NCBI GenBank assembly: GCA_027618475.1
Contig: JAQCEJ010000001.1
Location: forward strand, 62,001-126,000
DNA: 64,000 bases
Source of the DNA: Planctomycetota bacterium
GTDB taxonomy: Bacteria > Planctomycetota > Planctomycetia > Planctomycetales > Planctomycetaceae
Direction of reading: 5' to 3'
The notes beneath the pieces were generated by a model, which had not been told where the DNA came from, ran no database searches, and saw only the letters and a program-made list of their open reading frames with translations. This document shows, piece after piece, positions 29,893 through 38,866 of this stretch (positions within the stretch are counted from its first letter, which is position 1; every line of letters begins with the position of its first letter). Both the position numbers and the translations under genes were made by a program.

Positions 29893-31860
29893 ATGAACTT
29901 GCCCCGTCAGCAACCTGACGAGAAACCGACTCCGCCGAAATTGCCGCCGCCAAGTAAACCGCCGAAGACGACCGGAGATGAAACGCCTCCCCCCATTCTG
30001 GGGCCGTGGATGTTGTTCATCGTCATCGGCATGCTGATTTTGTTCATGCTCTTTCAGAATTCGCCTTCGAGTACGGGGTCGCGGGTTCCTTACAGCCTGT
30101 TCCGCAAAGAATTGCAAGAAAATAACGTCAGCGACGTGCAATTCTTCGGCGAGATCCTGACCGGCACATGGCGGAAACCTCCCATCGATCCCAAGACCGA
30201 AAAAGACGAAAAACCGGAGCCGTTGAAGGAGAAGTTCAATACCGTCCTTCCTCCAGAGCAGGCACAAGATACGGAACTGATCGAACTTCTCACTCGACAC
30301 AACGTCAAAATCGACCCGCAGCAGACAAACGTCGGAGTCGGTACAACGCTGCTGTACTGGATGATCGGCCCTCTGATGCTGATCGGATTTTTCTGGTTCA
30401 TGATGCGCCGGAACAGCGACCCGATGGGAACCGGGTTTCTCGGCAATTTCTCGAAAAGCCCCGCTCGCCGATTTCTTCCTTCGGAACAGCAAACGACGTA
30501 CGACGACGTCGCTGCAATGGATCAGGCGAAAATGGAATTGCAGGAGATCATCGACTTTCTGAAAAGCCCGGAAAAATTTCAGCGTCTCGGAGCACAGATT
30601 CCCAAAGGTGTACTGCTGATGGGATCGCCCGGCACGGGTAAAACACTGCTGGCCCGCGCCACAGCCGGCGAAGCGGGTGTTCCCTTCTTTTCAATCAATG
30701 GTTCGGAATTCATACAGATGTTCGTGGGTGTCGGTGCCAGTCGGGTGCGTGATCTGTTCCGCACGGCGAAAGAGTACGCTCCGAGCATTCTGTTCATCGA
30801 TGAAATCGACGCCGTCGGCCGCGTGCGCGGTGCTGGTCTCGGTGGAGGACACGATGAACGTGAACAGACTCTCAACCAGATTCTCAGTGAGATGGATGGT
30901 TTTCAGCAGAACGAAGCACTCATTGTACTCGCGGCGACGAATCGTCCCGACGTTCTTGATCCGGCACTGTTGAGACCAGGACGCTTCGACCGGCATGTCA
31001 CGGTCGATCGTGCTGCCAAAGAGGGACGATTGGCAATTATCAAAGTCCATTGCCGCAAGGTTCCCCTTTCCGACACCGTCGATCTCGATGCCATCGCCGG
31101 TGTGACGGTTGGCTTTTCGGGAGCCGAATTGAAGAATCTCGTCAACGAAGCGGCATTGAATGCCGTCCGTTCGAATAAGAAAGCCGTCGAGCAAGAAGAC
31201 TTCGAGGCCGCCCGCGACAAGGTATTGATGGGTTCGCTTCGCGAAGAAAAACTGACGCAGCGCGAGCGAGAAATGGTCGCCTATCACGAAGCGGGGCATG
31301 CGCTGCTTGTTTGGCTGTCCGGCAATGTCGACGCGGTTCATAAGGTTACGATTATTCCCCGCGGACGTTCGCTCGGCGTCACGCAGCTGCTCCCTGAAGA
31401 AGAACGCTACAACGTCGGCGAAAAACGGCTGCATTCCCAACTCGCGTACCTGCTGGGAGGGCGCGCCGCTGAAAAACTGATCTTCGACGAATTCTCTGCC
31501 GGAGCCGAAGACGACTTACGGAAGGCAACACAGCTCGCACGCCGCATGGTGGGGCACTGGGGAATGAGCGATGTCATCGGCCCCGTCGCCTTCCGGCATT
31601 CGGATGACCACCCCTTTCTCGGAAAAGAAATTCATGAACAACGCGACTTCAGCGACGAGACCGCACGCATCATCGATGAAGAAGTACAGAAATTCCTCAC
31701 CAAAGCGGCCGACCATGCCATAAGCACTCTCAAAGAAAAACGGAGCGATCTCGATTTGCTGGCGAAGAATTTGCTGAATCGCGAAACTTTGTCGCGAGAA
31801 GATATCACTGCCCTTATCGGCGAACCGGTCCAGGAAGAAACGTTTAAACCTCAACCCTGA
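29893..31860 (+). CDS. ftsH: ATP-dependent zinc metalloprotease FtsH
   Basis: This is a membrane-bound AAA+ protease that removes unassembled or damaged membrane proteins. From ATG 29893 (AGAAGG upstream; TTG 29887 is an alternative) it has 655 residues. The N-terminus is a Pro/Lys-rich extension of about 35 residues before the first membrane helix ([16 protein letters not shown]); the second helix is near 160 ([19 protein letters not shown]). Walker A is GSPGTGKT (244-251), Walker [13 protein letters not shown], the second region of homology [20 protein letters not shown], and the zinc site HEAGH (465-469). All catalytic features are intact. Confidence 0.97.
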   Translation: MNLPRQQPDEKPTPPKLPPPSKPPKTTGDETPPPILGPWMLFIVIGMLILFMLFQNSPSSTGSRVPYSLFRKELQENNVSDVQFFGEILTGTWRKPPIDPKTEKDEKPEPLKEKFNTVLPPEQAQDTELIELLTRHNVKIDPQQTNVGVGTTLLYWMIGPLMLIGFFWFMMRRNSDPMGTGFLGNFSKSPARRFLPSEQQTTYDDVAAMDQAKMELQEIIDFLKSPEKFQRLGAQIPKGVLLMGSPGTGKTLLARATAGEAGVPFFSINGSEFIQMFVGVGASRVRDLFRTAKEYAPSILFIDEIDAVGRVRGAGLGGGHDEREQTLNQILSEMDGFQQNEALIVLAATNRPDVLDPALLRPGRFDRHVTVDRAAKEGRLAIIKVHCRKVPLSDTVDLDAIAGVTVGFSGAELKNLVNEAALNAVRSNKKAVEQEDFEAARDKVLMGSLREEKLTQREREMVAYHEAGHALLVWLSGNVDAVHKVTIIPRGRSLGVTQLLPEEERYNVGEKRLHSQLAYLLGGRAAEKLIFDEFSAGAEDDLRKATQLARRMVGHWGMSDVIGPVAFRHSDDHPFLGKEIHEQRDFSDETARIIDEEVQKFLTKAADHAISTLKEKRSDLDLLAKNLLNRETLSREDITALIGEPVQEETFKPQP

Positions 31861-31897
31861 AACCACAGGATGTCTCGACCGAAGGTCACGCGTCACG

Positions 31898-33682
31898 ATG
31901 CCGGACGATCGATCTCATCGCAGGACATTCGGAGTGTACTACACGCCGGAACATGTCGCCGGGTTGATGGCAGAATCATCGATCGCACGGTTCGATCGAA
32001 ACGATGTGACAATTCTCGATCCCGCGTGCGGCGAAGGCGCTTTGCTCTCAGCCGTGCTTATGAATCTCATTCGGTCGTCGTCCGGAACGGCACGACTCGA
32101 TTTGATCCGCGATCGTCTGTTCGGAGTCGATATCGATCCATCCGCCGTGGCGCAGACGAAACGCCGACTGTTCGAACTGATTGATCCGCCGGTCGCGCAC
32201 GCGGCGGAATTGCAGCGGATACTTGATTCACAAATCGTTTGTGGTAACTCACTTACCGGAAGCGATTTCGTTGAAACCGATTCGATCGAAGCACTTAACG
32301 ATGATCTGACGCCGCGAATCGACTGGAAATTCACGTTTCCTCAAATTGCCCGGCAGGGTGGATTTGATCTGATCATTGCAAATCCTCCCTATCGGCGCGA
32401 ACGCAATTCGAAACCGATCTTCGACCGATTGCTTAAATCATCGTTGGGGAGAAAATGGCGTACGGCACGGATGGATCTCTGGCATTACTTTTTCCATCGC
32501 AGCCTCGATCTGCTCAAGCCAGGGGGACGTCTCTGCTTTCTCGTCAATAGTTATTGGACAAAATCCCCCGGAGCCCGGCCGCTCATCCGACGCATTCAGC
32601 AGGAAACCACGCTGGAAGAAATCGTCGAATTCGACACACTTGCCATTTTCGACGACGTCGGAGGCAGGCATATGATTCTGCAATTACAGAATGGGGTCGA
32701 CGACAGGAAGTGCAAGATCACACGCATGATCGCGAAGGACGATCGATTGCAGGAGCAAAACTCGGTATGGCTTACATCTCACGACATGTTTCGGGGTGAG
32801 CAACTCATTCTACAATCAAACATTCCACTCGAACATGCCGCCAACGGTCGGCTCGGTGACCATTTCCTCGTCCGGCAGGGAATTGCCGAGAACCCGCCGA
32901 CGATTAACGCCAAAATTGCTCGTAATGATCCCGGCAGGTATCGGAGGGGGGACGGAGTATTCGTTCTCACATCCGCTGAAGTCGCAGCACTCGAATTCAG
33001 CGATGACGAACGACAACTTCTGCGACCTTACGCGCTGCCTGCGGAACTGCAGCGGTATCGACTGCCGGCATCTCCGACGCGGTATTTGTTGTATCTCACC
33101 CCGAAAACCGTTCCCGATCTGTCACGGTATCCGCACATCGAACGACATTTGCAGCGGTTTCGTCCTCTGATGGAACAGCGACGGGAAGTTCGGAAGGGAA
33201 CCATCGCCTGGTGGCATTTGCATTGGCCGCGCGACGAACAGCTCTTCATACAGCCACGGATATTGCACGTGCAGATGGGACGTCGGCCGACGTTCGTATA
33301 CGCCGAACAGCCGTTGTTCGTCGGTTTTTCGATAAACGTGGTCGCAACCGATGTCACTCGATCGAATGACCGGAGACTTCGCACGAACAGTGATGACGAT
33401 TCTCCGCTCCCTCTTCCGGCATTGACGGCGATCCTGAATTCCGCACGTGCGGAATCGTGGTTTGAGGCTTTTGCCAAACATCGTGGCGTTCGTCTCGAAA
33501 TCAGCGGCACTTTGTTGCGACAATTTCCGTTACCACGAAGAGAACCGGCAGCGATCGAGTGGCTCAATGAGATGAGCATTCGCTATCACGCCGATTTGAA
33601 GAACCGCCAAGAGGAAGAGAATGACGCCGAATACGAACGAAAGATCGATTCCTTCGTTGCCGCACTTTATGGCGAATGCTGA
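31898..33682 (+). CDS. N6-adenine DNA methyltransferase (Eco57I/TaqI type), solitary
   Basis: The 594-residue enzyme has gamma-class order: GVYYTPEHVAGLMAE, motif I ILDPACGEGALL (about 39-50), the acidic SAM contact GVDIDPSAVAQTKRRL, and catalytic NPPY at 162-165 in DLIIANPPYRRERN, then WHYFFHRSLDLLKPGGRLCFLVNSYW. The C-terminal 280 residues look like a TaqI-type target-recognition domain (RQGIAENPPTINAKI, YLLYLTPKTVPD, KHRGVRLEISGTLLRQFPLP). No nuclease motif is seen at either end and no restriction gene adjoins: FtsH lies upstream, an SDR converges from downstream. It may be an orphan regulatory methyltransferase or a relic of a type II system. Confidence 0.85.
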   Translation: MPDDRSHRRTFGVYYTPEHVAGLMAESSIARFDRNDVTILDPACGEGALLSAVLMNLIRSSSGTARLDLIRDRLFGVDIDPSAVAQTKRRLFELIDPPVAHAAELQRILDSQIVCGNSLTGSDFVETDSIEALNDDLTPRIDWKFTFPQIARQGGFDLIIANPPYRRERNSKPIFDRLLKSSLGRKWRTARMDLWHYFFHRSLDLLKPGGRLCFLVNSYWTKSPGARPLIRRIQQETTLEEIVEFDTLAIFDDVGGRHMILQLQNGVDDRKCKITRMIAKDDRLQEQNSVWLTSHDMFRGEQLILQSNIPLEHAANGRLGDHFLVRQGIAENPPTINAKIARNDPGRYRRGDGVFVLTSAEVAALEFSDDERQLLRPYALPAELQRYRLPASPTRYLLYLTPKTVPDLSRYPHIERHLQRFRPLMEQRREVRKGTIAWWHLHWPRDEQLFIQPRILHVQMGRRPTFVYAEQPLFVGFSINVVATDVTRSNDRRLRTNSDDDSPLPLPALTAILNSARAESWFEAFAKHRGVRLEISGTLLRQFPLPRREPAAIEWLNEMSIRYHADLKNRQEEENDAEYERKIDSFVAALYGEC

Positions 33683-33686
33683 ATCG

Positions 33687-34499
33687 TCAGGATTCGTTCT
33701 TTGCCTGTTCCGGTCGCGGGCGAAAATATTTTCGCGATTCGTTGACGACAGTTCGGCGAGTTGCCAGTCGCACCATCAGCGATAGAATGTAATTCCCCCA
33801 TCCGGGGATGATATATTGCCGGCGTTTCTCTAACCCTTTGAGAGCCGTCTTGACGACTTCATCTACCGACGAAGAACGATGTTTTTTCAGCCAGCCTTGC
33901 GCACCGGCGACATCGAAGAACTCGGTCTGTGTCGTACCGGGGCACAACGCCATCACCGTCACGCCTTTACCGCGAACTTCCGCCCAGAGCGCTTCGCTGA
34001 AGTGCAATACGTATGCCTTGCTCGCGGAATAAACCGGCATGAACGCCACCGGTTGAAATGCGGCGACCGACGCGACGTTAATCACCGCACCGTGACCGCG
34101 ATCGATCATTGGCGGTAGAACACGATACGTCAGCTCCGTCAAGGCGGCGATGTTCAGTTTGATCATATCCAGCACGCGCGCAACGTCGGCCTTTTCGGCT
34201 TCCCCCACGAGACCGAACCCGGCATTGTTAATCAGCAGCTCGACCACGATCCCTTGTTTCTGGATCTCGTCCAACAGTCGCTGCGGTTCTGCCGGATCGG
34301 TAAGATCGCCGTCAATGACGACGCATTTCGTGCCGTGATGCGTGTGCAATTCACCGGCAAGCTGATCGAGCAGCTCCCGGCGGCGTCCCGTCAGAACGAG
34401 ATGCATTCCTCGTGCTGCCAACCGACGTGCAAACTCGGCACCAATTCCCGATGAAGCCCCAGTGATGATCGCCCAATGATCTGAATACGCTTTGAGCAA
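33687..34499 (-). CDS. Short-chain dehydrogenase/reductase
   Basis: This is a classical SDR of 270 residues. It has the nucleotide loop TGASSGIG (about 14-21), the NADP-type region LTGRRRELLD, NNAGFG, the catalytic Ser in NVASVAAF and the YSASKAYVLHF motif carrying Tyr and Lys, followed by CPGTTQTEFF. The arginine-rich stretch after strand 2 favours NADPH. The C-terminal end contains a hydrophobic stretch (YIIPGWGNYILSLMVRLA) that could touch the membrane, as in several YqjQ/DltE-like SDRs. The substrate is not predictable. Its stop is four bases from that of the DNA methyltransferase gene, in convergent orientation. Confidence 0.9.
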   Translation of the reverse strand: MLKAYSDHWAIITGASSGIGAEFARRLAARGMHLVLTGRRRELLDQLAGELHTHHGTKCVVIDGDLTDPAEPQRLLDEIQKQGIVVELLINNAGFGLVGEAEKADVARVLDMIKLNIAALTELTYRVLPPMIDRGHGAVINVASVAAFQPVAFMPVYSASKAYVLHFSEALWAEVRGKGVTVMALCPGTTQTEFFDVAGAQGWLKKHRSSSVDEVVKTALKGLEKRRQYIIPGWGNYILSLMVRLATRRTVVNESRKYFRPRPEQAKNES

Positions 34500-34689
34500 C
34501 GCCCGCTTACTCCCGGCCAGAGTTGTCTACACGACGACGCGTAACCACCCAGCATTCGTTTTGCGTCGTGTGCCTCATTCCCTACTGTCATCGCACAACC
34601 TGATATCGTAGAATAATCATGGAATATTGGAAAGTTCGAACCGTTCTCTGTCACGTTACGATCAGAAGATTTTCCGTCGAAAGCCGCTG

Positions 34690-35400
34690 ATGAACACACG
34701 GCGCCTAGTCACACGCAACGAAGTACGAGAGATTGATCGTCTCGCTATCGAGAAGTTCGGTATGACGTCGCTCGTTCTGATGGAAAATGCCGGCAGAGGT
34801 TGCGCCGAATGGATCATGAGGCTTGGTATCGGCGGTCGAGTCGCCATCTGTGCCGGTAAAGGGAATAACGGCGGCGACGGATTCGTCATCGCCCGCCACC
34901 TTGAAAATGCGGGCTGTCGCGTCGTCGTATTACTCACTTGTAACGCCGATGAACTTCGCGGCGATCCCCTCGCGAATTACAACATCCTCTCATTCGCCAG
35001 AACACCGATCGTCGAATGGACATCGTTCGACACATTCAATTCCTGGACAGAGATTCTGCGCGACGCCGACTGGATCGTTGATGCACTGCTCGGAACCGGC
35101 ATGCAGGGGGACGTCCGTGAACCCTATCGCTCGGCGATCGAGTTGATCAACAAAAGTTCTGCCCGCGTTCTTGCCGTTGATATCCCCTCTGGCATGGATT
35201 GCGATTCCGGAAAAATTCTCGGTACTTGCGTCGAAGCAAGTTGTACGGCGACCTTCGTCGCCTTGAAACCCTGCTTTGATGTGAACTCCTCCGCGCAATA
35301 CACCGGTCCTGTGAAAGTGATCGACATCGGCGTCCCACGCGTGATGTGGGATCCTGCATTCTCTCGTTCCAATGCGCCAACGCATCCTTCAACGATATGA
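34690..35400 (+). CDS. nnrE: NAD(P)H-hydrate epimerase (YjeF N-domain)
   Basis: This enzyme epimerises the R and S forms of damaged hydrated NAD(P)H so that the partner dehydratase can repair them. From ATG 34690 it has 236 residues and holds only the N-domain: REIDRLAIEKFGMTSLVLMENAGRG, then AGKGNNGGDGFVIARHL, VDALLGTGMQGDVREP and AVDIPSGMDCDSG. These cover the substrate loop and the K+ site. The usual fused ADP/ATP-dependent dehydratase domain is missing and would have to be encoded elsewhere. Its ATGA overlap with the next gene joins metabolite repair with a DNA-repair fusion protein. Confidence 0.93.
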   Translation: MNTRRLVTRNEVREIDRLAIEKFGMTSLVLMENAGRGCAEWIMRLGIGGRVAICAGKGNNGGDGFVIARHLENAGCRVVVLLTCNADELRGDPLANYNILSFARTPIVEWTSFDTFNSWTEILRDADWIVDALLGTGMQGDVREPYRSAIELINKSSARVLAVDIPSGMDCDSGKILGTCVEASCTATFVALKPCFDVNSSAQYTGPVKVIDIGVPRVMWDPAFSRSNAPTHPSTI

Positions 35401-36377
35401 AATATCACCCTGACTTCTGGCTCGAGCAACTTCCCGATCTGCGGTCCGAACTCATTGTGCTCTTGAAACAAATTCCTCGTCGGCGCGTCACCACCTTCGG
35501 AGACCTCGCCTCCTCATTGGGGCATTCGCAAGCTGCTGTCTGGATCGCCAAAGAGCTTTCGACGTCCTGTTATCCTAACGCTCATCGCGTCATTCGCAGC
35601 ACGGGAGATGTGCCACATTGCGGTGACGAAGACTTTGCCCATACCGTGACCGAGTTACTCTGCGACGGCATTGACGTTACGGATGGTAAGATCGACCTTG
35701 GCCGGTATCGTTTCAATGAATTTCGCTCGATGCAACCACTCGCACGACTGAAACAAATTCAAGACGAACTCTCCGGGCATGTCGATCTTCGACCCTTGCC
35801 AGACACACCGCGGCGTGTTGCCGGTCTCGATGTGTCGTATCCTGCACCTCTCACCGCAGTCGCGGCGTGCGTTATCTGCGATTATCAAACTGCTGAGATC
35901 GTTAAAACCTTCGTCGTCTCCGTTCCGGTTTGGTTTCCTTATATTACCGGGCTCTTGTCGTTTCGCGAAATTCCGGCATATCTGCGGCTTCTCGAACAGG
36001 TGAAACTGGCGGGAGCCGACGCCGATGTCTGGCTGATCGACGGCAGTGGCATCTTGCATCATCGCTCGACAGGCATCGCCACGCACCTCGGCATCTTGCT
36101 CGACATTCCCACCATTGGCGTGAGCAAATCACTCCTCTGCGGCAAAGTTGATCTTTCGCAACTCGATCACGCCTCGGAGGCACCCATCGTCTACAACGAT
36201 GATATCAGAGGCATGGCGATTCGATCGACGCCGCAATCGAAGCCGCTCTATGTCTCGCCCGGCCATTGCGTCGATATAGAGCAATCGGCAGCAATCGTAC
36301 GGAATCTGTTTCGCGGGCACCGACTCCCCGAACCGATATACTGGGCCGATCGATTGAGTCGAGACAAGAACGCATGA
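35397..36377 (+). CDS. Alkyltransferase-like (ATL) domain fused to endonuclease V
   Basis: The 326 residues contain two DNA-repair modules. Residues about 10-105 match the DNA-binding domain of O6-alkylguanine transferases (VTTFGDLASSLG, then IAKELSTSCYPNAHRVIRSTGDV). The alkyl-acceptor Cys of PCHRV is Ala62, as in ATL proteins, and the Arg finger (RAVG) also seems absent (AAVWI). Residues about 115-326 are endonuclease V with RVAGLDVSY (Asp145), FPYITGLLSFREIP (wedge 181-185, Glu191), WLIDGSGILHHRSTGIATHLG (Asp215, His221/222) and PTIGVSKSLL, so the deaminated-base nuclease looks intact. A fusion of active AGT and EndoV is known from Ferroplasma; here the alkyltransferase is replaced by an inactive sensor-like domain. 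ATGA joins it to nnrE. Confidence 0.88.
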   Translation: MKYHPDFWLEQLPDLRSELIVLLKQIPRRRVTTFGDLASSLGHSQAAVWIAKELSTSCYPNAHRVIRSTGDVPHCGDEDFAHTVTELLCDGIDVTDGKIDLGRYRFNEFRSMQPLARLKQIQDELSGHVDLRPLPDTPRRVAGLDVSYPAPLTAVAACVICDYQTAEIVKTFVVSVPVWFPYITGLLSFREIPAYLRLLEQVKLAGADADVWLIDGSGILHHRSTGIATHLGILLDIPTIGVSKSLLCGKVDLSQLDHASEAPIVYNDDIRGMAIRSTPQSKPLYVSPGHCVDIEQSAAIVRNLFRGHRLPEPIYWADRLSRDKNA

Positions 36378-36558
36378 TGTGATGTGTGACGAAGGGTTCC
36401 AAAGACGTCAAACACGTCCGAGATCGAATTGACGTTCCTGATGATCGATCCCATTTGTCTATAACTCCCTATTGCAATATAAGCAGTCGTTGATGTATAA
36501 TCCTGCGTTGATGCAATTGACTTATCTTGCTCCCCGGACCACTTTCCAGGAGAAAATC

Positions 36559-37824
36559 ATGCTGACGATTTTCGGCAAACATCGGCAGTTCTGCGATGGC
36601 GTCTCACGGCGGGATTTTCTTGCGATCGGCGGGCTTGGGGCGCTCACGCTCCCTCGACTATTACAGGCAGGCGAAGCGAGCAAACGGCATAAATCGGTGA
36701 TTAATGTCTGGCTCCCCGGTGGGCCGAGCCATATGGATACTTACGATCCCAAGCCCGAGGCACCGGCTGAGTATCGCGGCGAATTCAAAGCGATTAGCAG
36801 TAATGTGCCGGGGATGGATTTCTGCGAACATCTGCCACGGCATGCTGCCATTGCCGATCAGCTCGTGCTTGTGCGGGCGGTCGTCGGTGCGGTCTTGGAA
36901 CACGCTCCGGCTCTGCTGATGAGCGGTTATGGGGAAGCGGCCGGTCGTGCTCAGGGGGGACGGCCCGGCGTTGGGGCGATACTCTCGAAGATCGAAGGCC
37001 CGGCGGACCCCCGGGTGCCTCCGTACGTGAGCCTGATGGGCAACAGGCCGGGGCTCGACGCCGGTTATGTCGGGTCGGCTCACGACCCGTTTACTCCCGA
37101 CGGCCCGGGGATGCAAAATCTTTCGCTCAACAATTCCATCTCTCTCGATCGACTCGACAATCGTCGGGCGTTGCTTTCGGGTTTCGACAATTTCCGCAAC
37201 GAGGCCGACCGCTCGGGTTTGATGAGCGGCATGGACGCATTCGCGGCCCGCGCGTTTGAAATGATCGTCTCGCCTAAGACTCGCGATGCGCTCGATATCA
37301 ATCGGGAAGATCCCCGCACCCGCGAACGGTATGGCGATGCGACGCAATTTCTGACAGCTCGCCGGCTGGTCGAAGCGGGTGTTCGTTGCGTGACGCTGGC
37401 GATCGGCGGATGGGACACGCACGGCAATAATTTCGGCCATCTGCGCGGCCAGTTGCCGTCGGTCGATCGAGCGATTGCCACGCTGATCGACGATCTGCGG
37501 TTGCGTGGACTCGATCAGGATTGTTCGGTTGTCGTCTGGGGTGAATTCGGCCGTACGCCGCGCGTCAACGCCAATGCCGGTCGAGACCATTGGGAACCGG
37601 TGATGTCGGCTCTCGTGGCCGGCGGAGGATTGAAGATGGGCCAGGTGATCGGTTCGACGAACGCCCGAGGCGAAGTCGCCCAGGATCGGCCGATAACAGT
37701 GCAACAAGTGCTCGCGACACTGTACCACGGCCTGGGAGTCGATCCGGCCACTACGCTGACAAATGCCAGCGGCCGCCCGATGTACCTGCTGGATGACCGA
37801 GAGCCAATTTCGGAACTGATCTAG
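36559..37824 (+). CDS. DUF1501 Tat-exported protein
   Basis: The product has 421 residues from ATG 36559, which has AGGAG six bases ahead; the open frame extends to 36472. A twin-arginine signal is obvious (SRRDFLAIGGLGALTLPRLLQAG). The DUF1501 domain follows, with NVWLPGGPSHMDTYDPKPEAP, GHCHP-less but typical GWDTHGNNF, VVVWGEFGRTPRVN and GRDHWEP, motifs of the alkaline-phosphatase/sulfatase superfamily relatives. In planctomycetes such genes usually accompany DUF1553/DUF1549 cytochrome genes; none is adjacent here, so it is a stand-alone member. Its biochemical role is unknown; it probably acts in the periplasm. Confidence 0.93.
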   Translation: MLTIFGKHRQFCDGVSRRDFLAIGGLGALTLPRLLQAGEASKRHKSVINVWLPGGPSHMDTYDPKPEAPAEYRGEFKAISSNVPGMDFCEHLPRHAAIADQLVLVRAVVGAVLEHAPALLMSGYGEAAGRAQGGRPGVGAILSKIEGPADPRVPPYVSLMGNRPGLDAGYVGSAHDPFTPDGPGMQNLSLNNSISLDRLDNRRALLSGFDNFRNEADRSGLMSGMDAFAARAFEMIVSPKTRDALDINREDPRTRERYGDATQFLTARRLVEAGVRCVTLAIGGWDTHGNNFGHLRGQLPSVDRAIATLIDDLRLRGLDQDCSVVVWGEFGRTPRVNANAGRDHWEPVMSALVAGGGLKMGQVIGSTNARGEVAQDRPITVQQVLATLYHGLGVDPATTLTNASGRPMYLLDDREPISELI

Positions 37825-37852
37825 TTTCGTGCTCGATACGCTCTCGATCACT

Positions 37853-38758
37853 TCAGCTCGTCGTCACCATACGCTTACGTAGTCGTTCCAACGCGGTGCG
37901 GAGGTTCTCGATCGGCAGATTGTTGTGTCCCGCACCGGGGATCTGAAACACCTGCAGATTCCCTGCTGTCGCCGCAGCCAGAATCTGCGTCTGCTCCACG
38001 GGAATGAGTTCATCGGCGGTGCCGTGGAAGGCGACGATCGGACATTTGACACGGGGAATGCGTTTTTTGGATTCCCACCGATCGAGCAACAGAAACTGAA
38101 ATGGAAACGCCGGATACAACGAACGGACGGTATCCACCATCGACGAGAATGTTGAATTGAGTACCACTCCCGCGGGATGCGGATCATCTGCTTCGTCGCC
38201 TGACCACAGCGACAACGCAACAGCACCTCCTAAGGACTCGCCGAAGACCACAATGTGGTTTTCGTTGTAATGCAACTCTTCACGGGCGTAAATCCAGATG
38301 AGTTTCGCATCCGCCGTCAGTGCCGTTTCCGAAGGCGAGCCGGCGTTGTCGCCGTAGCCGCGATAATCGAAGATCAACACGTCGAAACCATACGAGGCGA
38401 TTTCGAGGAGATCATGTCGCCGCAAGGCGCGATGGGCTGCATTACCAGGGAAGTAGATGACCAGCGGAGACTGATCATCAGGGCCCATTGCCGAGGACTT
38501 CAGCAGCCAGCCGTTGAGCGTGATTCCATCGGGTGTGTGAATCTGCTGATCACTGATTGTTTCGGCATTGAGGCCCACGTCGGCGACACGAAGACTTGCA
38601 GCCGTCGTCGGTTGATAGATCAGCTTGCGCTGCATCACCGTAAAAATCAGCACGATGACCAGATACGGCAAAAGCCCATACAGACCAACGATCCGCAGCA
38701 TGCGGCGAGAACGTCGTCGGGCCAGAGGTTGTGCAGCAGATGATTGATTATGTGACAT
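37853..38758 (-). CDS. Membrane-anchored alpha/beta hydrolase (BEM46/ABHD13-like)
   Basis: The 301-residue protein has an N-terminal membrane anchor at about 20-42 (MLRIVGLYGLLPYLVIVLIF) followed by QRKLIYQPT, a phrase typical of this family. The catalytic set is present: oxyanion region VIYFPGNAAHR, nucleophile elbow GESLGG, the acid in FHGTADELIPV and the His in GAGHNNL. FDYRGYGDNAGSPSE is also diagnostic. Substrates for bacterial members are unknown; thioesterase or lipase activity is possible. It converges with the DUF1501 gene with 28 bases between the stops. Confidence 0.9.
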   Translation of the reverse strand: MSHNQSSAAQPLARRRSRRMLRIVGLYGLLPYLVIVLIFTVMQRKLIYQPTTAASLRVADVGLNAETISDQQIHTPDGITLNGWLLKSSAMGPDDQSPLVIYFPGNAAHRALRRHDLLEIASYGFDVLIFDYRGYGDNAGSPSETALTADAKLIWIYAREELHYNENHIVVFGESLGGAVALSLWSGDEADDPHPAGVVLNSTFSSMVDTVRSLYPAFPFQFLLLDRWESKKRIPRVKCPIVAFHGTADELIPVEQTQILAAATAGNLQVFQIPGAGHNNLPIENLRTALERLRKRMVTTS

Positions 38759-38866
38759 ATACGCATCATTTATGAGGAGTAGAATCGTCCGATAAATGGT
38801 ACGTCAAAAGTCGCGTTATCGCTGGAAACGTCGGATGGTATTCGTTTACGTCACAAAGCTTCGCGA

